A model generated the notes under the pieces. The model ran no database searches, was not told the DNA's origin, and saw only the letters and a program-made list of their open reading frames with translations. A program made the translations under genes and the position numbers. DNA of 64,000 nt from Strigops habroptila. Taxonomy: Eukaryota; Chordata; Aves; Psittaciformes; Psittacidae. The stretch covers positions 66,063,423 to 66,127,422 of the forward strand of contig NC_044278.2 in assembly GCF_004027225.2 (NCBI RefSeq), written 5' to 3'. Each line of letters starts with the position of its first letter. The first letter of the stretch is position 1. Below are positions 13,720 through 24,307 of this stretch, one piece after another.

Positions 13720-15601
13720 CATAGAATCATAGAATCATAGAATCGTAGAATCATAGAATCGTAAGGGTTGGGAAGGACCTTAAGATCATCTAGTTCCAAT
13801 CCCCCTGCCATGGGCAGGGACACCTTGCCCTAAACCACGTGGTTCAAGGCTCTGTCCAACCTGGCCTTGAACACCGCCAGGGATGGAGCATCCACAACCT
13901 CCCTGGGCAACCCATTCCAGTGCTTCACCACCCTCACTGTAAAGAACTTCTTCCTTATATCTAATCTAAACTTCCCCTGTTTAAGTTTGAACCCATTACC
14001 CCTTGTCCTACCACTACAGTCCCTAAGGAAGAGTCCCTCCCCAGCATCCTTGTAGACCCCCTTCAGATACTGGAAGGCTGCTATGAGGTCACCACGCAGC
14101 CTTCTCTTCTCCAGGCTGAACAGCCCCAACTCTCTCAGCCTGTCTTCATATGGGAGGTGCTCCAGCCCTCTTATCATCCTCGTGACCCTCCTCTGGACTC
14201 GCTCCAACAGCTCCATGTCCTTTTTATGTTGAGGACACCAGAACTGTACGCAGTACTCCAAGTGGGGTCTCACAAGAGCAGAGTAGAGGGGCAGGATCAC
14301 CTTCTTCGACCTGCTGGTCACGCTTCTTTTGATGCAGCCCAGGATGCGGTTGGCTTTCTGGGCTGCAAGTGCACACTGCCGGCTCATGTTAAGCTTCTCG
14401 TCAACCAACACCCCCAAGTCCTTTTCTGCAGGGCTGCTCTGAATCTCTTCTCTGCCCAGCCTGTAGCAGTGCCTGGGGTTGCCCCGACCCAGGTGTAGGA
14501 CCTTGCACTTGGCTTAGTTAAACTTCATAAGATTGGCATCGGCCCACCTCACAAGCGTGTCAAGGTCCCTCTGGATGGCATCCCTTCCCTCCAGCGTATC
14601 AACCGAACCACACAGCTTGGTGTCGTCGGCAAACTTGCTGAGGGCGCACTCAATCCCACTGTCCATGTCACCGACAAAGATGTTGAACAGGACCGGTCCC
14701 AACACCGATCCCTGAGGGACACCACTCGTTACAGGTTTCCAACTGGACATCGAGCCATTTACCACAACTCTTTGCGTGCGGCCATCGAGCCAGTTTTTGA
14801 TCCACCGAGTGGTCCATCTATCAAATTGATGTCTCTCCAATTTAGAGACAAGGATGTCATGCGGGACAGTGTCGAACGCTTTGCACAAGTCCAGGTAGAT
14901 GACGTCAACTGCTCTGCCCCTGTCCATCAGTTCCGTGGCTCCATCATAGAAGGCCACCAAATTGGTCAGGCAGGATTTCCCCTTAGTGAAGCCATGTTGG
15001 CTGTCACCAACCACCTCGTTGTTTTTCATGTGCCTTAGCATGTTTTCCAGCAGAAACTCTTCCAAGATTTTGCCATGCACAGAGGTGAGACTGACTGGTC
15101 TGTAGTTCCCCGGGTCTTCCACCTTCCCCTTCTTGAAAATGGGGGTTATATTACCCTTCTTCCAGTCATCGGGAACTTCACCTGACTGCCAGGATTTTTC
15201 GAATATGATGGTCAGTGGTTTAGCAACTTCATTCGCCAGCTCCTTCAGGACCCGTGGATGGATTTTGTCAGGTCCCATGGACTTGTGCACGTTCAGGTTC
15301 TTAAGATGGTCTCGAACCTGATCCTCTCCTACCGTGGGCCTAAGGTCTTCATTCTCACAGTCCCTGCATTTGCATTCCAAGACTTCCGTGGTGTGGTCAG
15401 AGCATTTGCTGGTGAAGATGGAGGCAAAGAAGTCATTAAGAACCTCAGCCTTCTCCAAATCCATGGTAGCCAGTTCTCCTGATAGCTTCTGGAGAGGGCC
15501 CACATTGTCTCTAGTCTATCTTTTATTTGCTACGTATCTATAGAATCCTTTCCTGTTATCTTTTACATCCCTTGCCAAACTTAATTCTAGCTGGGCCTTA
15601 G
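13720..15601 (-). mobile_element. CR1 LINE copy 1 (5'-truncated)
   Basis: A minus-strand CR1 non-LTR retrotransposon. The 3' end is at the left: five CATAGAAT-type octamers (one a CGTAGAAT variant) precede a GTAAGGGTTGG segment, the hallmark avian CR1 tail. The body encodes the C-terminal half of ORF2 (reverse transcriptase). Similarity fades at about 15,600 after a segment encoding the linker upstream of the RT domain. ORF1, the endonuclease domain and the 5' end are therefore missing, as is usual for CR1. Overlapping ORFs on the + strand are antisense shadows. About eleven mismatches separate it from copy 2 over roughly 1.1 kb by my eye count, so it is comparatively young. No target-site duplication is expected or seen. 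Confidence 0.95.
13830..15503 (-). pseudogene. CR1 ORF2 reverse transcriptase, interrupted by nonsense
   Basis: The C-terminal part of the CR1 ORF2 polyprotein, which in intact elements performs target-primed reverse transcription. The open segment from 15,503 to the stop at 14,514-14,516 has 329 residues. RT signatures are NYRPVSL (about residues 133-139), motif [10 protein letters not shown] (about 203-211), motif B SGVPQGS (about 260-266) and catalytic FADD (about 291-294), so all catalytic aspartates remain. A further 227 codons of conserved CR1 C-terminus continue in the same frame to the terminal stop at 13,830. The internal stop is a TAA where copy 3 has glutamine. Another in-frame stop (TAG, 15,516-15,518) lies just upstream. 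The 15,503 start is a GTG within truncated sequence and is not a real initiation site. No frameshift is seen. The element is not functional as it stands. Confidence 0.93.
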
Positions 15602-16740
15602 ACATCAGCACTTTCTGGAAGCAGCTAGTGGTACAAAAGAGTAGATTGCGATAAGAAGCATGAAAGTGAAAAATGTGGCACCCAGGAATTTCCCTGAGCT
15701 AGAGGTATGGGATGGAGCATGCTGCCCCAAAGAGAAGTCTGGAGATCAGCCACCAGCCCCCTTCACTCTTACCCCATCAGGCAGCGCTATCCACCACAGA
15801 GATGTGCACTGGAAAGAGGAGAGGCAGCACCAGTTGTATGTAGTAAAAAGTCTCATCATCTAGAGCTCCAGCATGGCTTTTCCTCCTCATTCAGCATCCA
15901 CAGATAGCTCTTTGCCTGGCTTTGTGCCAGGCTCCCGTGCCAGCCAGCCCTCCCTGAGCAGGTGGCATGGTAACAGGGCCTTGGCCACTCTTCTGCTGAG
16001 CCCTGGTAGAAGAGACCACGTAGAGCTCCTCAGAACCAGCAGATTGGATGTTATTGTCCCAGTGAGGCTGCCAAAAAAGCTCAAAGAAACCAAGCCAAGA
16101 TAAATAGAAGCATGGGGAGCTGAGTGCAGCCCTCTCCACACTCCTGGTGCAGTCTTCCACCTGCATGGCTTTTCCTAAGGCAGGTACCATGCCAAAAGCC
16201 GCTCCTCAAGGAGCTCTGCAAGCTGAGCGGCAGCAATAAGCAGAAGTATTGTTGTGGCTCTCCATCTACTAAGTTAACACAAGCAAAGATAAAATTATTT
16301 AAGGGAAGAGGCAAAGGTCAGACTGTACTCTCTCCCTCTCACTTCCCTAGGTTTAATAACAACTTCCACCACTGTGCACATGCAGTAAGATCTTTCATGG
16401 GAAAATGTTCTTTTTTTTTTTTTTCCCCTCTGAGAATCTACTTAGAGAATCAGTTAACACATGCCAGCCAGAAAGTTGCTGCACTTGTATGTGTGCCCCT
16501 ACTTACCTTGTGGCTGATGGCCCAGCATGCCCCAGCTTTTGGTCACCCTTTCAGGCAGAAGAGGTGTGTGGTGTGGAGTCCACAGGCTCCATCTGGCCCA
16601 GATGCGCAGCCTCCTATTTTTATCTCATGGCCAAGGAGGAGGACACACTTTGCACCTACCAGTTAGAACAGCTTTGGTTGGTCCTTAAGCTTCTAGATAT
16701 AAACTATACTGCTGCTTTTATTCTTTGTAATCCTACCTGA
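15602..16740. other. GC-richer unique block of unknown nature
   Basis: The segment abutting the CR1 5' truncation is visibly richer in G and C than the surroundings. It contains overlapping chance-length ORFs: 180 codons (+) at 16,124-16,666, 111 codons (+) at 16,405-16,740 and 99 codons (-) at 15,891-16,190. None resembles a known protein. The 180-codon frame reads through a T run as poly-phenylalanine, which argues against coding. It could be an unrecognised old repeat, a regulatory region or a fragment of a non-coding exon. I cannot assign a function. Confidence 0.4.
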
Positions 16741-19025
16741 AGCCTGAAGCCTCTCTTAGGGCAACTGTGTTCATTTTTAACCTTATAAATAATTTTATAT
16801 TACTCACCAAAAGGTAGGAATCCAATTTTCTTATACCACTATTTTGAAGGTATTCAAAATGATTCACATAATAAATCTTGTTGAAGGATACATGCCTGGG
16901 GTATGGTGAGGATGCACAGGAGCCATCAGAGTGAAAGGAAATGTAGCTAAAATAAGCAGATGGGTGGACAGAAGGGCATGAAAGGAAGAAATAATATTAA
17001 TCTGCAAAATAGATAATAAAATTTCCAGGAAGAAAAAAAAGAAAAAGTGGTGGTCAAAATACAAAGAATGAGGTGGTTCACTCAGTATGCTAGCAAGGAT
17101 TCAAAGTTTCTGCTGCATTGAAAAAGGAAAGGAAAAAAAGGGTCTTGATCTCCAATTTTACTGTTACTCAAATTTGTTAATATAAAAAGAACATATTTCT
17201 AGGCTACAACACTCAGTTGTGAATGGATATGGTTTTTTGCTAATTAAGGGTAAGACGAATCTTTCTGAAATTAATGGAAAGCTTTGACTTCTCCAGGCTT
17301 TGGTTGGGCTCTTGAAGGAACTGAGACATTGAACTCAGTGTGGGGTTCATATATTCAACAGCTGTAAAAGTCACATGATTTATTATAGTGCCCTAATGTG
17401 AAAAGTAGGTCCGCTGTCCGTATAGTGGAGGGGTTATATCCTACCTGGATTTGCAGCTCTCTGTAGGCAGAGACTTGCCTCTTTCTGTGGATGCTTGCAT
17501 GACAGATTTGATACCCCTAAAAGATCTGCTAAGTTTAGCTAAGGAATTTGAGAGTAGCTATGATTCTTTAATAAGAATACGTTAAATATAGTCTAAGAAT
17601 ATACAATCTAAGTAATTCTTTTATGGACAAAGAGGTCCATTTTTTATCCTTTTAAATACGATATTGGATAAAGAAAGAAACTTCCACAGAAACACCGGGA
17701 TTTATGAAAAAATGGTGGATCTCTTATGTATTATATAGAGTTACTTTAAATGAAAAATATGTTCATAACTCTTCTTAATCTAATTTTCACTTTTGCTGGC
17801 CAAAGGAACTCAAGGACTTTTCAAAATCAGTGCATAAAATATATTTCAAAATAAAATAGACTTGCTTATGACAAATGCGAATAAATTTGGGAAGCTCTTG
17901 GGATCTCTGAAAGAATGTAATAACTACATCCATTTCGACCTGATTCCATTGTTTGGGTTTTATGGTATGGTTATGCAACAACTCATAACCTAAACTCACC
18001 AGCAGTAATGAATGGTATGGTTAAATGAATCCACCCAAAACCCTTACCCCACCCAAAAACATCTAAGAAATTTAAACATTATAGAATATTGCTAGACTCA
18101 TGCCTGTACACTCTTCTGTTTAAGTCACAGAGGAAATGGATGTACAGCCAAGGTAGTATTTAGCAAGCTTGCATATGTTATTAGGGCTTTGCCGAACCAC
18201 GGCTTAATAAGTACTCACCTTAGGAATGCTGGCACTTTACCCTCATATTATTTCCTCTAACAATAGACGTAAAGAGGAGCAGCTTTTTTGCTTGGCGCTA
18301 CTGACCATGTTGCTGCATTTCCTTTCATTTGGCTAATATTTTGGTGAATAAAACTGACCAAAATTTACCTTATTTTCCTCCCTTCAGGCAGGACAAAGTG
18401 TATGAGTGGAGTTAAATACGGGTATTGTAAATACAATAAATGCACTAAACATATATGGGGAATATGATAATAAAAGTCTGTACTTAGCTATGGTTTGGGG
18501 TTTTTTTTAAGTTGTTTGGACCTGAAAGAAGGCTTTTGCCTGAAAGCTTGCCAAATTTTTCCAATTACACCATATGACTTACTAGAATATATTACCTCTC
18601 TCCATAGGCTTTACCCAGGCAGTGTTCATGGCTGTAACAACCTATTCCTTCCTGGTGCAAATGCATTTTAACAATCCAGCCTTAATTGGAACATCCATGT
18701 CCATTGAAAAATTTATCATAACAAGAACTATGAAACTGCCTGCAGGAGACAGGAGATGTCATGTGTCTGGCAGGTAGCTTCTCATGTCATTCACAATGAC
18801 ATACAGGGTAGTAGTGAGTCCAGCTAAAACCTTTCCAAGCCCCTTCTTATAAAGTAGATCTAACATCTTCATCCAAATGCACTCCTGAAATTTACTTCTT
18901 GATTTTGGATTACAAAGTTCCTAGTGCTTCTAAATATGATCAGAAACAAAGTGACCTGATGAAAGAGATGCCTAAGCTTTGCTGGAAATCAGAGGTCTAC
19001 AGAAAGGCACCTACAAAGTGTTCTT
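16741..19025. other. Unique AT-rich non-coding DNA
   Basis: No ORF longer than about 70 codons, no recognisable repeat and no RNA gene. Ordinary AT-rich sequence between CR1 copies 1 and 2. Confidence 0.7.
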
Positions 19026-20172
19026 ATAGAATCATAGAATCATAGAATCGTAAGGGTTGGAAAGGACCTTAAGATCATCTAGTTCCAACCCCCCTGCCAT
19101 GGGCAGGGACACCTTGCCCTAAACCACGTGGTTCAAGGCTCTGTCCAACCTGGCCTTGAACACCGCCAGGGATGGAGCATTCACAACCTCCCTGGGCAAC
19201 CCATTCCAGTGCTTCACCACCCTCACTGTAAAGAACTTCTTCCTTATATCTAATCTAAACTTCCCCTGTTTAAGTTTGAACCCATTACCCCTTGTCCTAC
19301 CACTACAGTCCCTAAGGAAGAGTCCCTCCCCAGCATCCTTGTAGACCCCCTTCAGATACTGGAAGGCTGCTATGAGGTCACCACGCAGCCTTCTCTTCTC
19401 CAGGCTGAACAGCCCCAACTCTCTCAGCCTGTCTTCATATGGGAGGTGCTCCAGCCCTCTTATCATCCTCGTGGCCCTCCTCTGGACTCGCTCCAACAGC
19501 TCCATGTCCTTTGTATGTTGAGGTCACCAGAACTGTACGCAGTACTCCAAGTGAGGTCTCACAAGAGCAGAGTAGAGGGGCAGGATCACCTTCTTCGACC
19601 TGCTGGTCACGCTTCTTTTGATGCAGCCCAGGATGCGGTTGGCTTTCTGGGCTGCAAGTGCACACTGCCGGCTCATGTTAAGCTTCTCGTCAACCAACAC
19701 CCCCAAGTCCTTTTCTGCAGGGCTGCTCTGAATCTCTTCTCTGCCCAGCCTGTAGCAGTGCCTGGGGTTGCCCCGACCCAGGTGTAGGACCTTGCACTTG
19801 GCTTAGTTAAACTTCATAAGATTGGCATCAGCCCACCTCACAAGCGTGTCAAGGTCCCTCTGGATGGCATCCCTTCCCTCCAGCGTATCAACCGAACCAC
19901 ACAGCTTGGTGTCGTCGGCAAACTTGCTGAGGGCGCACTCAATCCCACTGTCCATGTCACCGACAAAGATGTTGAACAGGACCGGTCCCAACACCGATCC
20001 CTGAGGGACACCACTCGTTACAGGTTTCCAACTGGACATCGAGCCATTTACCACAACTCTTTGCGTGCGGCCATCGAGCCAGTTTTTGATCCACCGAGTG
20101 GTCCATCTATCAAATTGATGTCTCTCCAATTTAGAGGCAAGGATGTCATGTGGGACAGTGTCGAATGCTTTG
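19026..20172 (-). mobile_element. CR1 LINE copy 2 (5'-truncated, near-identical to copy 1)
   Basis: A minus-strand CR1 with its 3' tail at the left: three octamers, then GTAAGGGTTGG. By eye it differs from copy 1 at about eleven positions over roughly 1.1 kb, so about 99% identity. It stops at 20,172, inside the motif A region, where copy 1 continues. Flanks on both sides differ from those of copy 1. It is therefore a separate 5'-truncated retrotransposition from a closely related source, not a segmental duplication. Confidence 0.95.
19119..20171 (-). pseudogene. CR1 ORF2 C-terminal fragment with two stops
   Basis: The fragment begins in frame at KAFD of RT motif A, so the first catalytic aspartate of that motif is lost by truncation. 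It then retains motif B SGVPQGS and FADD. Two in-frame stops interrupt it without frameshift. The TAA at 19,803-19,805 is at exactly the codon that is also TAA in copy 1. The TGA at 19,524-19,526 is private: copy 1 has TGT (cysteine) there. Conserved CR1 C-terminal sequence continues to the terminal stop at 19,119. It is not functional. Confidence 0.93.
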
Positions 20173-21774
20173 TCAATGCAGGTATGAGCTTATAGTCATT
20201 TATGTAACATTACATTCATATGGTTGTGGTGCCTTTTGTGTGTTATCTTTGTGATTACGGCATTTATCCAGAGAAGAAGAAAACAACTTAAAAAGGGTTT
20301 GAGCATACACCCCAGCACACTAACCAAACTATCAGCAGTGAAGTACACTGCTTGAGAACTAATTCATCTTCACAGCCGTTGTGGAAGCAACCTGCAAATT
20401 ACTGTCAGGTATGAGAAAACGTTTCAGTTCTTTTGAAATACACAGATTCTGTGCACATGATTTCTAGATGAGTATCCTACTGAATAAAAATAATTAGTGT
20501 TAGAATTAATAAAAACAAAGAAGCAGTGAAATTGAATTTTCTGTAACATGTCACATATTTGGGATGTTTACCAAAATGAGAATAGAATCCAACCCAGTTA
20601 TGGTTTTGCAAGACTGATCTCTGCTCTGTCTACAATGCAAAACCATGACCCCGCAAAGAAGAGGTCTGCATGCTTACTATTAGGTCCATAAATGTCAAAC
20701 AGTTTATTCATGGTGTGCATAGATATGCAAATGCACAGTCCTTTTCAGGCTTAGAGACTAAACTAGTAGCATTCATGGTTATCTTTGTGTTTATTTTTGT
20801 ACTTCACTTACATTATTTACAAGTTTTTTCCTTTATTCTCTTTTTTTTTCTTTTTTAAATAGTTCTGCATCAGATAATTTCCATCTGTCTTGGCAGATAT
20901 ACAGATCGGTCAGGTTTTATCCAGAGGCTTGAAGGAGATTTGCATAGAGGTGGAAGGAGATGAGGCAGAGATAGACTGGCTTTTTTTGTTCTCCCATTTT
21001 ACATTCCCCACATTTTCTTCTTTTGTTTTTTTTTTAATTATTTCCTTTCTCTTTCCATTCTTTCAGTCCCTGCTTGTGGAACTTGATTTCTTTATTTTCC
21101 CAATCACCCCTGTCCTTCTATGCAATCAACACTTTTTACTGTCTCTGTAGCATATGGTCAGAGACAGATACATATGGTGATAAGTAACTCTCAAAGAAAC
21201 AGTCATATAATATAAGGGGTAATGAACAATTCATTCCTAAACTTCCATCTAGGCTAAATCACTTCAAAAGCAAGAGGAATGGACCAGTAGAAAATGACAT
21301 AATAATGTAATCTGCCGCGGCGTGTTATGAAAATAAGGTTGGGTTGGGGGAGATAAATAGGCTGCATGTAAGGTGCATAATAGCGCTCCCTTTGAACAGG
21401 CACGTGCATAGGTTTTGTTCCTTGGACAAAGTAAAAGGAAGAAAGGCCAAACTCAGTATGAGAGAAATCCTAAATGTGGAGGATTGGTACCCCAGGCAAA
21501 AGATTGACCATACAAAACACTTCTTGTGAAATCTTTCCCTTTACAAGTGTTTTCCTCCTTTCACTTCTAGCAATCTATGCTGCTATAGAAATCTTTTGCC
21601 TGATAACAACAGCCTGTGCTACACTGTCCCACAAGTTTGACTTCCTCAAGGCTAAATTCCCCTTACATCCTGGCTCAGCTCTGAACCATTCACAGGGAAC
21701 CAAGAGACTCAACAGGTCTGTACTCCAAAAAAAAGTCCTTACTAAAATGGTGAAGGGACAACATAATAGATGAG

Positions 21775-21798
21775 TAAGATCATCTAGTTCCAACCCCC
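21775..21798 (-). mobile_element. 24-bp CR1 3'-region fragment
   Basis: Twenty-four consecutive bases (TAAGATCATC ... ending in a C run) match the CR1 3' untranslated region just inside the tail of copies 1 and 2. Octamer tail and coding body are absent. An exact 24-base match to a known family is very unlikely by chance. The following bases may be a heavily diverged continuation of the element. It is either a remnant of an old copy or a minimal insertion. Confidence 0.6.
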
Positions 21799-22018
21799 TT
21801 AAGAAAATAGCAATCTACCTGGGGACAAATTTTCACTTTATAGACAAATCCTGAACTGTTTAGAGGACTATCAGCTCGAAACTGTATAGTTTTAAATGAC
21901 ATTATAAGAAACATCTTGTCATAAAAGAAAATTCACTGTGAACTACTCCATCAATATGAGCAATATGTTCCATATTTTAATGAGATTAACAAGAAAAATG
22001 ATCAGTACTTTTATACTA

Positions 22019-22054
22019 TAGAAGTATATATATGTACTGATATATATACTTCTA
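22019..22054 (+). repeat. Perfect 14-bp inverted repeat (AT hairpin)
   Basis: The left arm TAGAAGTATATATA (22,019-22,032) pairs perfectly with 22,041-22,054 around an 8-base loop. The arms are mostly TA dinucleotides capped by AGAAG/CTTCT. It could extrude as a cruciform or fold as a hairpin if transcribed. The stem is shorter than a typical microRNA precursor, so I do not call it one. Confidence 0.85.
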
Positions 22055-24284
22055 CACTTTTTACTACAACAACTATTACAGTTGATTTTCACACTTTTCC
22101 AAAGGATCTTCAAAGGCATCCACAAAGTATGTGTTTAAAATAGAATTTCATTCAATATTTTGTGAAAGTTGTTCCTCCTTCAGCAGTTATTTCAGTGAGA
22201 ACAGAGTACTCTCAGTGTCTCAAAGAACTCTTCCAGAAGCATTTATTCACTTGAGAGGATGAACATACATTTCCTATACTTTTCCATAGATTTTCTCCAA
22301 GTCACTGTATGTGACTTTAATTTTTAGGTAACTGACCTAGTGATAGGAACCTTCATTCCGAAAATGGTCCTTTTAGCGCTGTGGGACATTTCTGAATGCT
22401 GTTCCACATGTATGTTTCAGAAGATCGAAATTCAGAAGGATCTGGATATTTCGTGATGTGAATTACAAGCTTAGGAATAATTATATCTTTAATATATCTG
22501 GTTTTGAAAGCTCGTTTACCGCACATACCATTCTAACTGGAAGACTTTTCCTGTAAAATGGGTGTATTCTAGTCCCTAATCCAACAAAATGCCTAATCTT
22601 TACAACTTAATTTGACTTGTAAACAAAGATGACCTGGGCTGCTGGTTCAACAAAACAAGGTCTTGCAGAACCTTGAGATCTTAAGAAGCTCTATTGTGGA
22701 AAAGCAGTGTAACTTGTACATACTCCAGGTTAAGCACAAACCAAAGTGGATCAAGTCAAAAGTGCTGGACACATTAGAAAATTAATTTAATATTCGACCA
22801 GTAAAATAATCAGTGCCACTAATTTTACAGTTGCACATGACAATTTTACAAATACAGCAATCAATAACAGAAGCAAGAGACTGTAGAACACAGGCATATC
22901 ACAAAATTAATTCAATCAATACATATACTTCTTTAGGTGACCAAACCAGCTGTTGAATGATTTATAACATGCATTTAATTCCACTTTTTTGAGTAAGAAA
23001 GTAAGAGCAAAAAAACTGGATCATATCAATGGCTTAGTTATTTTGTTCCCAGTAGTGACCACCAGTAGCAAATATCGTGTTTAGGATAATAAAATCCTTA
23101 CCCTTTCATCACAGTTTCTAGCAATCCAAAGGTTAGAAATTTTTTGACACAGTGTTTCTATAGCGGTGTCTGGCAGCCTTTGATATTTGGGTGTTTCTTC
23201 TCATTGATTTATTTTTATTTATTTTTAACATTAACTTTTGACAGCTGCATTGATATTGTTATCAACACAGTTCAGGAAAACCTTATGATTGAGATGATTA
23301 GCACAACCCTTCTAAAAAACGAAGTACAGCAGTACTCTAATTTCTGTATGGAGGTGCAAGCTGCAGCACATTCATTCCTTTCAGGCAGCTTCATAAATTT
23401 GCATGGTTATTTAATTCCTTTGTAGCTAACATGAAAGAAACAGGAGAGCTGGTTGCCAAACAAAAAATTTCTTTCAAGGAAAGAGAGGATTTTCACACAT
23501 TTTTGTTATGAGAATGTCACACCTGAAAGGATTACATGTGGCAGCCAAATACAGCTACCTATCCTTTTTCTCATCATCTCTATAATGCTTTCTTCCACCC
23601 TGCCATTTGCAGTTGAAGCAATCACCATGTCGCACCTTGATGTCTGCAGCACCATGTTCTTCCTAAGGTAGGTATTTCTCAACTCAGTCCATGCAAACTG
23701 AGTTCAGCTTATCAGCTGAGCAGCACACCCATCTCCTTGGAAGGGTATCATGGTTTCTTCTTCCCACTATGCCAGACTAACACTATTACAATGCACAATC
23801 AAAAGCTTGTACAATTTTATCTCTCGCTACTGATATACCTTCATCTTACTCTCCACTGCCCTGTCAATGATAGCAACCTCACCTTGTCACTATTCTGTTT
23901 TCTGGGTATGTCCAGTCCATCCTCCTTGCTATTCAGAATGATCTTTCCAGAGCTCAGGCAGAAATATGCTTCATAGTTAGACTTCTCCATATTTAAACTC
24001 TTTTTGAAGACCAGAAGGTCTTCTGATGTCCCTGAATAGAACTGGTTAAAAGAGTGCACTATGTAAGTGGTTTAGAAATAATAAAAAGGACCTAATGACA
24101 ATATATAGAATTCGAGATGACAAGAACAGGAGACATTACAGTCTAGCATTTTGGACTTCAAAAGAACCATCCTGTGATAGATCTCTAGAGAAATTCTTTC
24201 TGAAGTCTTTTAATATACTCAAACTAAGAACTGCTGATAGTTTAAAAATTTCTGACAAAATATTTTGGTCAAAACCAGAGTTTT

Positions 24285-24307
24285 AAAAAAAAAAAAAAAA
24301 AAAAAAA
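24285..24307 (+). repeat. Poly(A) run of 23
   Basis: Twenty-three consecutive A. The upstream 200 bases show no recognisable mRNA or LINE body and no flanking target duplication was found, so this is treated as a simple repeat and not as a retrocopy tail. Confidence 0.85.

Larger units (their letters stand above)
20173..24284. other. Unique AT-rich non-coding DNA
   Basis: No ORF of more than about 100 codons and none with family resemblance. T-rich runs occur near 20,840 and 21,025. The hairpin and the tiny CR1 scrap listed separately lie here. Confidence 0.65.

Noticed and set aside
14157..15482. Plus-strand ORFs across CR1 copy 1 (and the same across copies 2 and 3)
   Set aside because: They are antisense shadows of the CR1 ORF2 frame. 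The codon pattern and RT motifs belong to the minus strand.
16124..16666. 180-codon plus-strand ORF as a new gene
   Set aside because: No domain or family resemblance, reads through a T homopolymer as poly-phenylalanine, overlaps other frames of similar length, and has no visible promoter or splice context. Kept only as part of the GC-richer block.
24062..24307. Processed retrocopy ending in the 23-base A run
   Set aside because: No gene-like upstream sequence and no flanking target duplication found.
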